Source: Rotaria macrura (taxonomy: Eukaryota; Rotifera; Eurotatoria; Philodinida; Philodinidae). From it: DNA of 64,000 nt. How positions within the stretch are numbered: position 1 is the first letter of the stretch; each line of letters begins with the position of its first letter. The position numbers and the translations under genes are program-made. Below, in pieces: positions 28,301-37,301 of the stretch. The DNA lies in contig OENT01000678.1 in assembly GCA_900239685.1 (NCBI GenBank), positions 1 through 64,000 on the forward strand, given 5' to 3'. The notes under the pieces are model-generated. The model was not told the origin of the DNA, made no database searches, and saw only the letters and a list, made by a program, of their open reading frames with translations.

Positions 28301-30548
28301 CTGAAATTTTTACCACAGATATAGCATTTTTAGTGACGAGATACGTGTTCAAGAAAAAAAAATAACAAAGGTTTTTAGGTTTGATTTCGGAAGAGATTCA
28401 ATTTTTCAAAGGGCCGCACCTACACCTCTTGCAATGCCCGATCAAAGTTTGTTTCTCTAGTTGAGCTGAAAATGTTGATACAGTCGTTCAGGAATCTTTG
28501 AATCCGGTTAGGAATTTCGAAAACAACAGCGACCGATTTTATCTCTGAAGAATACTTAAAAGTATCGGTGATTAAGTTTCAGCTCAATCAAACAAAGTTA
28601 GAGAAAGCGGTTGGAATGTCGGGGTGTCGATGTACGTTGTGCGGTCTTTGTAAATATCGACCTTCGAGAAAAACAAAACAAGTTTGAGAGTTATACTGTG
28701 GTCAATAATGAGAACTCTTCTTAAAAATCAAATATCACATGTTAGGTAAGTCGAATCGAACTCATTCAAGTGAAGATTGTTAGAGAAATATTCAATCTAT
28801 TTTTAGAGTACATAAACAAAAATCAAACAAGATTCGATTTTTTGTTTAAGCTGAATAAATAATTGCATTCGGAACCAACATATCCTTCTATAACATGCAA
28901 TGGAGAGAGTACCATCTTCAGAAAAATGAAATTACACTTTAAAAAAGCAATCTTCTATAGGAATATTCTACCTGCCAAACTATGCCAGAAATCGAAGCGG
29001 TTTACTGCCAACTAATCATGTAAAAGTAAAATTAACGTTATCAACCATCTACTCCTTCAAAAATCTCTCGTTTCTCTTTTTAACTCTATCAATCGAATTC
29101 GATATTTTTCTTCGTGTCATGCATATTCATTTAAGCAGATTGATGTACAGTTACTTCATTCGATATTCTTCGAATGGAAAAATCGCTGACAACAATATTT
29201 CGTATAATTAAAAAACACAATAAGTACTAAGTGTACTACAATGCTTTTATCTTTTTTTCTCATCGAACTCGAACTAATCTTCTATAATGATAGGAAAGAA
29301 AAATAGTCGAGTCAAGTCTAATTATCATTTTAAAATCACGACGAGTTCCTTATTGTCTTTAGGGTTTCTTTTTGTCGTAACTATCTAGATGAAATCACAT
29401 AGTAACAGATCCTAATTGATCGCACACATCATCACTAGCGTGCATGTCTATCAGCTGATCATCAAAATTAAGTTCTTCCAAGCAATATATAATGACTGAC
29501 GACGAACAAAAGGACACGCTGATATTCGTCGCGTGTTATATTAGTACAGAAAGGCGTTGAAAAGCAATTCCGTATGTGTGTATGTCTCTGTTTCTGTTTC
29601 ATATACGTTCCATACATATATCTATGTAGACAACAAAATGTCATCACTCGTTCAAATATAAACATATTCTTTCGGTTCAATTCACTTCGGCTGTTATATA
29701 TTCGCCAGAGCTCCTGATCATCATCATCATTTACCGATTTTCTTCATCTTTACTGTACTGACCATCATAACATTAAATACATTAAGTAGCATCACGCATA
29801 TACATTCTCTTTCGCCTTCATTTCATCTTCGATTCGTCTGGCATTCACTTAAATAAAGAATCATTCGCATTTTCTCATTTTCTTTTTTTTCTTTATGTTA
29901 TAAACAATTCCAATAAATACTGTGTATATATATATATATATATATATGATCATAGCTAGAAATATGTTGATCATCTCAATTCGAGCATGATGCTTAACTT
30001 TGACAGTTAGAACAGACATTAAACACATACACGCGCGCGCATCACGTCGGAACCATGATTTCCGTTTAGAGATCTCATTTTTATTCAACTACTAATGTAT
30101 AGCAGGTGCAGTAGAATATGATCGTGCATTTAAAACAGTACAAAGAAAAAGAAGGAGAACAACAAAAATCTGACACGGAATCAATTAAAAAGCATACACT
30201 TACCTTGAACATATAAATGAACAAATGCTTTTTGTGGTGGTTGAGTGTTGACTTCACATGCATAGATTCCCTCATCGTCAATATTAACATCTATTATTGT
30301 TAATGAATAATCATTGTCGGTACGTCTAATATTTAAACGGTTGTCAGTTATTAATAAATCTTGATTATGTGCCAATATAGAATCTGCACTATGAGATGCA
30401 TAACTTTGTCGTATCCATATTAATTGGTGTGATGATGAAAGTGATAATTCATGATTAGATCCACTAAATGTACATGCTAATACTGCTTTTTGTCCACTAA
30501 TTACTGTTACATTAGAATGTAATGCTTCCATGATTGGTTTATTTTCTT
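14716..30548 (-). CDS. Ig-superfamily cell-surface protein, lachesin/IgLON-like (5' end not found)
   Basis: Four exons on the minus strand: 30204-30548, 21076-21381, 14996-15286 and 14716-14933. Every junction is phase 1, the usual rule for Ig-domain exons, so the frame runs through. Exon 1 encodes a V-type Ig domain (Cys in VLACTF, Trp in IWIRQ, then DEGIYACEV). Exon 2 is a C2-type domain (MKCQAR, AWFRR, SGHYECRAS). Exon 3 is a third Ig domain (LRCSA, LYWRR, DFGFYACYA). The last exon encodes a Pro/Ser/Thr-rich tail with a run of nine Thr, ending without an obvious membrane anchor; an alternative last exon with a GPI signal or helix may exist. Three Ig domains in the order V-C2-C2 match the lachesin/amalgam/IgLON group of neural adhesion proteins. 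Introns are about 8.8 kb, 5.8 kb and 62 bp. The signal-peptide exon should lie above 30548, but I could not identify it. Confidence 0.8.
14934..14995 (-). other. 62-bp last intron of the Ig gene
   Basis: GTAAAA donor and TTACAG acceptor, phase 1. The short size contrasts with the two multi-kilobase introns upstream in the same gene. Confidence 0.75.
15287..17305. other. Ig-gene intron, part 1 (3' flank of the nested gene)
   Basis: AT-rich non-coding sequence in the second large intron of the Ig gene. It holds a (CA)n microsatellite at about 16223-16250. AATAAA on the minus strand near 17147 (TTTATT on +) could be the polyadenylation signal of the TGF-beta family gene that ends at 17306. Confidence 0.5.
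17306..18994 (-). CDS. TGF-beta superfamily ligand precursor
   Basis: One uninterrupted reading frame of 562 codons; the likelier start is the second Met (18967), which begins a clean signal peptide (Trp-Phe-Val-Ile then Ile/Leu/Phe-rich). The prodomain is Asn/Gln/Ser-rich with a 13-Ser run encoded by a trinucleotide repeat. A basic RRGTR site precedes the mature domain. The mature part has the cystine-knot pattern with nine cysteines: one in GCHPSSP, a CC pair, CVGFC, a second CC and the final CKC, with MVVEE just before it. Nine cysteines, including an extra N-terminal one, is the TGF-beta/activin/myostatin arrangement. Spacing from the first pair to CVGFC (28) and from the second pair to CKC (32) is normal. 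The loop between CVGFC and the second CC is about 53 residues, against roughly 29 in typical members, and the usual Trp residues of the first finger are absent. Secreted signalling dimer by family; orthology within the family is unclear. Confidence 0.88.
17938..17976 (-). repeat. Trinucleotide microsatellite coding for polyserine
   Basis: Thirteen tandem GAT units on the plus strand, read as TCA (Ser) on the minus strand within the TGF-beta prodomain. In other frames it produces spurious poly-His and poly-Asp frames. Confidence 0.9.
19306..19330. repeat. (GA)n microsatellite upstream of the TGF-beta gene
   Basis: An uninterrupted GA run set in a longer purine-rich tract (about 19195-19370), followed by pyrimidine-rich sequence to about 19475. 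It lies 340 bp upstream of the TGF-beta start, so it may be part of the promoter region. It generates artificial Glu/Arg and Ser/Leu open frames on the two strands. Confidence 0.85.
19500..21075. other. Ig-gene intron, part 2 (5' flank of the nested gene)
   Basis: Non-coding AT-rich DNA between the TGF-beta gene and the second Ig exon. Two small G+C-rich islets, near 20220-20300 and 20395-20430 (GCGCGCCGCCGGCCG), stand out. (TA)n tracts occur near 19680 and 21050. Confidence 0.45.
24311..24432. repeat. Near-perfect 56-bp inverted repeat (hairpin)
   Basis: Bases 24311-24366 pair with 24377-24432 around a 10-base loop, with a single mismatch (24319 against 24424). Pairing stops abruptly outside the arms. 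It lies in the long Ig-gene intron. It could be a recent foldback insertion, a hairpin-RNA source, or an assembly/amplification artefact. Confidence 0.85.
29924..29948. repeat. (TA)n microsatellite
   Basis: An uninterrupted TA run a few hundred bases 3' of the first recognised Ig exon (minus-strand sense), within the first large intron. Confidence 0.8.
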
Positions 30549-30886
30549 CTTAATAAAGACAAAAAAAAAATAAATGAAATAAAACATGCGTTTTTTTTCC
30601 TTTGTTTTTGACTTTCTTTTTTATTCCTTTCTTCAGTATAAATCTAAGGAGAAAAGTTTTCCCTAAAGCAAGTGTCATCATTGATTTGTTGTATTAAAGG
30701 ACAATGTGCAATATAGAGCTCATCAACCATGCATAGCAGCAAAGACAAAAATGAACAAATGCTGTTCTCCACGACCGAATTAGATCTGAATGATGCGCGT
30801 TATCCCCAATCAAATTAGTCAGCTCATATACTTCATTCATTCACAACTCGTTACAGACATCCCCCAATGAGCTAATGTCTGCCTAT

Positions 30887-30919
<33 letters not shown>

Positions 30920-33888
30920 AATATACATATGTATGTAGTGGAATGCAAATCGGTGTCACATAGGGAGAAGCACTATTCATAAGCGGTGAGTACGATTTCT
31001 CTTTCTTTCTTTTTTTCTATTTAAATAAAATAAATGTCTTTGGAGATAAAAAAAAACCATTTTCTTTACATAACTCTAGAATGTATGAAACGAGAAAAAT
31101 TTATCTCTATTATGCTATTTACTTTTGATTATTGACCGTTGTCCACGGTAATTACAGACAGATGATCCGTGATACTTGTGGCAGCCAACATCCGGTTAAC
31201 ATCTTCAGTGATGATGATGACGATGCTATGACATAATCTCTTTGCCTTTTTCTCAAGGTAAATATATATATATATAAATATATTTGTATATATCTTACAA
31301 GAGGCGACAACATAGTTCAACATTGCTATGATCAATATATTAAAGAAATAGAGAGAGAGAGAGAGAAAGAGATGTTATGTATATCTATATGCATACACAC
31401 ACGCACACACATGTATATATGATCAAGAGGACTTGTCAACTGTTCTTGTCTCAATCCAAGTGGGTGGCCGACAACAAGTGTATCAATAAATAGATAATGA
31501 CAATTGAGATTGCTAAGGAATTTTACAGATGGACCGGTCCGTTTATAATATCGCCTTGTATTGAGATATACATATACAAAAAACGATATGATTTATGCAA
31601 ATCACAGCTGAACTTGAACATTATCACGACGTATGTATATATGGTACAATGTTCGTTTACATCATCGCCATATACATATATTAATATATACATTGAATTT
31701 ATGACGTTGGAAGAGTTTTACGTCTTACATTATCACTTTTATATTACATCCATACAATCACATAAATATAGGAAAACGAAAAAAAGAACTAAATTAAAGT
31801 CTAAAATATCCATTTCCTATAGATTGTTGTTAATTTCATACATGAAAATACCTATGATAATCTATATAATCTTCTTACCATTGTTATCAATGAGAGACGA
31901 TGTTTTAATGATAAGAAGAAAACTAATAATGAATATTAAAAACATTGTAGATTGATAAAATATTGATGGATTCAAAAGATCTAATGTATAAATATATATA
32001 TTTATGTAGGTGTATTGTTATTATTGTTGTTGTTCGAAGTTAGATAACAAAAACGAAATTAAGAACTAGTGTTAGTCACTATGTCCACTTAAATGAAGAG
32101 AGTACTTGAATGTCGGCACGATGTACAACCATTGAGACGAGAACGAGGGAGGAGAGAATAGGATGAGCTTATATATTGTGTGTTGCTTCCTGCTGCTACT
32201 GCCGTTGCGCGTTATGCGATCGTAAAAGCAAGCAGAGAATATTCTTCTCTCTCTTGTTCGCTCTTTCCTCTCTCTCTCTCTCTCCCCCTCTCGATGTACT
32301 TCTCTTTCACTGTCCATATAAACGATAGTCATTCAAAGGCGAACAGTTATCACACTGCGATTCTAAGTCTAAAATGATCTTTTTTTTTCATTCCATGTTA
32401 CTCATTGGAAGAAAGCAAAAATTTATTGCTTATGTTCCGATGCTGAACGAACGGTTAACGTCTAAAATTTGATTCATTTATTTATGGTTTTCCTTTTTGA
32501 AACGTCTATAATTGCATCAATAAATTCCAATGAAATAATAACAACAGGAAAACGAAAGATCATTGAAGCAAACATAAATAAATGTTCTTTAAATTAACAG
32601 AATAGAGATTTGTTTCAAGATTTGATATTTTATATACTATATGTAGATAAAGATTATATAAAAATAATTTGATATGGATCAAAGATGAAATGAATTATTT
32701 ATTGAATGATAGAATACGACCAATTCAATCAATAAGAACGTGTTTATACATGAAATTGTAGAATTTGATCTATGGAGGCTGTCGATATGAGTGTACCTAT
32801 TATTGAAATGTTAACAACATGTCGATTTTGTTAAGTTACAAAAAAGAAAACATTGCTCTCCTGCTATTCGTTTGTCAACATGACGATATTTGTTTATAGA
32901 AGACGAGGAAAAATTCTCTACAACGATTAGTCTTTCAATAATTATTTTTTGCTATGCACGGGGGGAAAAGTATTTCTATGTTTTCTCTGTTAAAAGATAA
33001 AATCAAAAAAAGCAAATGTCTGTTTTATCGACTGATGCAATTGACGAATGTTAATCGATTGATGGCTCATTTAATGTTGCATAATTTCGTAATCGAAATC
33101 AATCTATCATTTAAGAATGCATTTTCTTGTAGGACGTATTTGAAATAAAAAAAGAAGTATGTATTCTTTGAATGAAAATAGATATTGACTTCTTGTTAAA
33201 TATGTTTGTAGACAAGTGAACGAATTCAATGACCGTATTATATTCAAATGATCTTACCATAAATTAGTTCCATGAAATATGATTGTTACATATAGCTATG
33301 TGTAGATCATCATGATAAAAAAAACTTGTCTATTTTTGCATTATCATTGGCAAATTAGAACGGGACTTGGAATCATCTGACGGTTCTATTCTTGAAAAAG
33401 CATGAACGAGAAAGTTATATCTGTATTCATTCGATTTCTAGCTATACTGTGTGTGGGGATAGAAAAAACTAGGAGTTCGTTTTTTTTATTATTACAAGTA
33501 GCAGTAAATTTTTATTGAACGAAAAAAAAACAAGAACTTTTTCATTCACAATCTATCACATCTCTATTCAATCACCATCCAATTATCTTCGAATAGATCA
33601 AACCTATAAATCCATTGTTAATCTAGTTTTATCAACCAAAATAATGAACATATAGTTAGATAGTTAAAGTAAGCAATGAATTTCAATGAAAATTTGCATC
33701 CAAAATTTAATTGTTAAATGACGTTTTTAATTAGAGAACTGAATATAGTTATCAGAGTGATAAAAGTTTTTTTATCCAACGAAAAGAAAATAACTCCAAC
33801 GAATGAAAAACATTATACTGTTACATCGGATGAATTGAAAGTCATTTCGTATGTGTCCATTTGTCTGTGGAATCTTTTTATCGTAAGC
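30549..33888. other. Upstream of the known Ig exons; 5' exon expected, none identified
   Basis: Non-coding-looking DNA with (AC)n(AT)n microsatellites at 30886-30920 and near 31260, and a GA/CT-rich tract near 32245-32290. The missing signal-peptide exon of the Ig gene should be here or further up. One tempting mini-exon (ATG at 31335 with a strong GTAAGA donor) fails because joining it to the first Ig exon creates an in-frame stop. Confidence 0.4.
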
Positions 33889-33895
33889 ATATATA

Positions 33896-34443
33896 TGTCG
33901 TGCCGAAGTTAGGGTGTTCATCGAAGTTATAACCTCGACAAATGTTGTCTTCGAAGTTGTTTTTAAGCAAAACAGATACATACAGTTGAACACAACAATT
34001 ATTTATTTGCACATACTGGTGAATGATGACAGCGAGAGTTACATACCATTTTAGCTTGTTTCCATTTGCATCGATTCGTTTTACAACCCCCTTTACAATC
34101 GCATTTCAAAATTCCTTCTTAAACTGAGTTTTCCATTCGATACCGTCATCTTTACTCTTCACAGAAGGAGATAATATTGAGGCAGCCATGATTTGGTTCG
34201 ATTGTTGAAGTCGATCGTATATAGAATTGGCGTGCACGTTCGAGATTGTCGATGAGAGTATAAATGGGTACCAGAGCCTTCTTTGTGGTCATTCATGAAT
34301 AGCTATGTCTCACAGCCACAGAGAAGTAAGTATCACCTCTAGTAAAAGCAACTTCAACGGCAACGTTTGTCGAATTTAACTCCGATGAAAACATTTGTCG
34401 AAGTTGTAACTTCGACGAAAACCCTAACTTCGACACAACATAT
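33896..34443. mobile_element. Defective TIR transposon (about 550 bp)
   Basis: The left end (CGAAGTTAGGGTGTTCATCG, then CGAAGTTATAACCTCGACAA) and the right end read in reverse complement (CGAAGTTAGGGTTTTCGTCG, then CGAAGTTACAACTTCGACAA) match over about 70 bp, so the element has long imperfect terminal inverted repeats rich in the subrepeat TCGAAGTTA. Both ends abut ATATATAT, consistent with insertion into a TA-rich target. The interior holds a remnant of a coding region (next entry) and no intact transposase, so it is a non-autonomous or decayed copy. Confidence 0.7.
33999..34107 (-). pseudogene. Transposase C-terminal CXC-motif fragment
   Basis: Within the TIR element, the minus strand reads a short frame of about 35 residues ending at a stop. 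Its cysteine pattern is C-x-C-x3-C-x3-RC, then C-x3-CHH and a last VC. This resembles the cysteine-rich CXC tail found at the C-terminus of some integrase/transposase proteins of the Ginger/KRBA2-like group; that assignment is from memory of the family and is tentative. A position where Cys is usual is Trp here, and the frame upstream is broken by stops, so it is a dead remnant. Confidence 0.45.
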
Positions 34444-34811
34444 ATATATATATATATACAAAAAAATGAAATTTTTTTAACAATTTCTCTTCTTCTATCA
34501 ATTAAAGTCTATCCATGCGTTGTACAAACAGAAAAAAATAAAGCAACAATAACATGGGAATAACTTGGGCAATGAAAGTAACATACATAGATTAAAACTA
34601 CGATCGGATCCATGATAGGCGTAAGGAAAGCAAATAAATAAAATAACAATGAACATTTATAGAGATAGTATTACAATGAATAGCAGTTGATTTATCTGTT
34701 ACCTCGACAAAGAAAAATATGATATAAAACAACAAGGAAACATAGTGGTAATTATGTTATTCATTCTTCGTTTGTTTTTGTTCGATTCGAATATTCGATG
34801 TTAGTGATGAA

Positions 34812-35702
34812 TTATTCTATTATATATATATATATATATATAGAAAGAAATTGTAGAAGAAAAAAAACATTAAATATAAATACTTGAGATAAAAATTTTG
34901 TTATTTGTATGGTAAGAATAGCACCGGCAAATGTTAGACAAGGTACACATGTTTTCAAATAGAAATCTGAATCTGTGTATCTTTAAAAGAGAATAAAGCA
35001 TTGAATGTCTTCTAGATCTATTTTACAAACGAAATAAAATTTACTTCAATGCACCAGCACGTAATAGAATTTCAGTAGTCATCGTTAATGTAAATGATAC
35101 GATAAGTGAAAATGTAAAAGCAATTACACTTCTATCAAACCACCACCAAAATGCTATACATAAACAGACTACAGTAATTGAAAAATGAAGATCACTTTGA
35201 AATGTAATTTTCTAAACAAAAGAAAGTCGATGTTCATTGTTGGTTTGGAAGGTTTTCCTTTGAGTTTTCACAAACATACTGCACATAAATGATTAATACC
35301 AACAAATATTACTAATGATTTACAAATTTGAGATTTTTGCATTGTATCATCACTATCTGCCATCATTGATGTTTCATCAATTATATTCATAAGTTTTGGA
35401 TAAAGAAGACCAACTGAAGCTATATGAAATTTAGGGAAAGACAAAATTAAACAACCCATTATTTGTGTTTCGTTCTCTATTCAAAATAGAAATCATTGTC
35501 AAAACTTACCAGCACCAAGACCACATACAGAAATGAGACTCACAGCAGGTAATGTGAGCATAAGACGAGGCGAATTAAATAATAACAATTGATGTTCATA
35601 TTGAAAAGTCATTAATACAATAGCTAGTGTACAACCGAAAATAAACAATATTAATGAACGTGTTGAACAGGATGAAGTACTTCGAACTAAAGCTATTGTC
35701 AT
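34812..35702 (-). CDS. INSIG: INSIG (insulin-induced gene) homologue
   Basis: Four exons (35510-35702, 35280-35419, 35045-35211, 34812-34980), joined through introns of 89, 68 and 64 bp with phases 1, 0 and 2, encode 222 residues, close to human INSIG2 length. Family-diagnostic stretches are clear: VGLLYP in exon 2, then VFVGINH-like VIFVGINH at its end, WWWFDRS in exon 3 (INSIG: WWTFDRS), and a YTDSDFYLKTCVPC segment matching the YTSPDFLYIRSWLPC region. Several hydrophobic helices match the six-helix ER membrane fold. INSIG proteins retain SCAP-SREBP in the ER in response to sterols and promote HMG-CoA reductase degradation. The extreme C-terminus differs: a (TA)n microsatellite is translated as alternating Ile-Tyr just before the stop. 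It follows THUMPD1 by 359 bp on the same strand. Confidence 0.92.
34821..34842. repeat. (TA)n microsatellite inside the INSIG C-terminal codons
   Basis: A TA run of about ten units that is read through as IYIYIYI immediately before the INSIG stop codon at 34812-34814. Length changes not divisible by three would shift the stop. Confidence 0.75.
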
Positions 35703-36061
35703 TTGGGTGTTCGTAAAAATTTATTTTTCTATATCTAAGTAGAAGGTAGTAGATAGTAATACGACTACAAATCTATGTAGAATATATAAGTCGATAAGTC
35801 AGATGCGACAGACCACAATGGCGTGATCACAAAACACTTGCCCTTTCTTCATGCCCTCCATTGATGATGATATAAGGGTAGAAAGAGAAAGAAAAGAATG
35901 CAGCGCGAGAAAAAGAGACGAAGGGAACTATTATGCCCGGTCATAACTTGACATACACAATGAATGAAAATACTTTCTTAGAACGTTGAAAGCACATAAA
36001 TACATTGTGCTACGTTTTTATTAAGATTTTTTTCCGTATACAGAAAAAAAAAGGAATTCGA

Positions 36062-36114
36062 TTAGTCATCTATTTCTTCTTCACCATCAGCATCATCATC
36101 ATCATCGTCGTCGG

Positions 36115-36145
<31 letters not shown>

Positions 36146-37057
36146 ATCGTTAAATGTAATCTTATTTTGTTGCTGTTTTACTTGTTGCTCTTGTTTTTCT
36201 TCTCCAGTTGCTGTTGCAATACTTTGATTTATCGTAGCAAGATTATATTTTTTAAACACATCGTAATTTCGTACTATTGAAACTAGTATGAGATTTCTAA
36301 TTACATGAATCAATATGTGAATGTAAGGCTTTTTATAATCACGTTTTAATATTTTTCCATTCAAATCATCAGATTTTCTTGATAATAAATCATTAATGAG
36401 AATATCTTCTAGATGACTCGATTTTAATTGTGTATTATTCGATTTTTTAGCTTGAACATCAAACCATATTGTATTATTTGATGTATCACTAGTATCATTG
36501 CTTAGAAATAGAATTTGATCAATGAATTCTTTCTTGATAATTAATTTTCTTAATTCATCTTCATATGCTTTACATATGAATGATACTGGTAATAAACGTT
36601 CAATATAACGACTATGTTGCTCTTTGGTATCTATGCTGGTATTGAATATTAATTCAATTAGTTTATTTAAAGATTCTATTGGTAGAGTAGCTATAACAAA
36701 AAATGAATGTTTTGTACCCGATTTAACAATTTGAAAACGACGAATCTTTTTATTTGAATTATTTAATTTTAAAGTTTCATTTTCCAATGCTGAATCAAGA
36801 TCATTAAGATTTGTTGTTTCAATATCTTTATCATCTGAAAATTCTGGACCAAATAATTGATCAGCAAAACGATTCAGTAAATTATACACTTCATTACGAA
36901 CAAATGATTCTTTCGATGAACAAAATGTTACAAAAACACCATGTTGATCTACTTGAATCGTATTATGATTAGATGAATTAGTCGTATTAGATACATTGGA
37001 TCTTTTATTTTGATAATAATTTCGACGTGCTGGTTTTTGATGTTTAACTCGAACCAT
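36062..37057 (-). CDS. THUMPD1: THUMPD1/TAN1-like tRNA acetyltransferase adaptor
   Basis: A single-exon frame of 331 residues from the Met of MVRVKHQK; an in-frame Met 23 codons further up gives a less likely hydrophobic extension. After a basic Asn-rich N-terminus come GVFVTFCSSKE and VYNLLNRFADQLFGPEF, like the start of THUMPD1. ERLLPVSFICKAYEDE matches the RMLPISGTCKAF region, and the THUMP core ends in ILVSIVRNYDVFKKYNL, close to the human VVKDYMLFRKYNL. The family binds tRNA through its THUMP domain and assists NAT10/Kre33 in making N4-acetylcytidine in tRNA Ser and Leu. The C-terminus is an unusual Asp run of more than 20 acidic residues encoded by GAT/GAC repeats. It sits between RBM39 and INSIG in a same-strand tandem. 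Confidence 0.88.
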
Positions 37058-37301
37058 CTTCAATAGAACAAAAAGAAAAAAAATTAAAGTGTTTTTTTTT
37101 ATCCAATGACACACATGCATACACACAGACAGACAAGTTTCTCGAAAACAACTCGGTTAACACAAAAAAACAGTTTTCTTTTTGAAAAAAATGAATTTTT
37201 ATGTACTTATATACATGTTTATTTATGTATATTCATTTTAGTCCTATTTTTTCATTGAAACTAAAATGTTAGGCCATTGTTGATTGTAACATTCCCAGAA
37301 T

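Larger units (their letters stand above)
21382..30203 (-). other. 8.8-kb intron of the Ig gene
   Basis: Bounded by a CAAG/GTAAGT donor at 30203 and a TTTAG acceptor at 21382. I see no coding exon inside. Contents include a long hairpin at 24311-24432, a less AT-rich patch at 28210-28660 with short repeated phrases, and a (TA)n microsatellite at 29924-29948. Confidence 0.55.

Noticed and set aside
31299-31335. Possible first exon of the Ig gene (ATG at 31335, strong donor)
   Set aside because: Its single leftover base is T and the first Ig exon begins with AA, which would make an in-frame TAA at the junction.
31497-31955. 152-codon open frame on the plus strand
   Set aside because: Ile/Tyr/Lys-rich with many residues from TA-type repeats, no recognisable domain or splice context; looks like a chance frame in AT-rich DNA upstream of the Ig gene.
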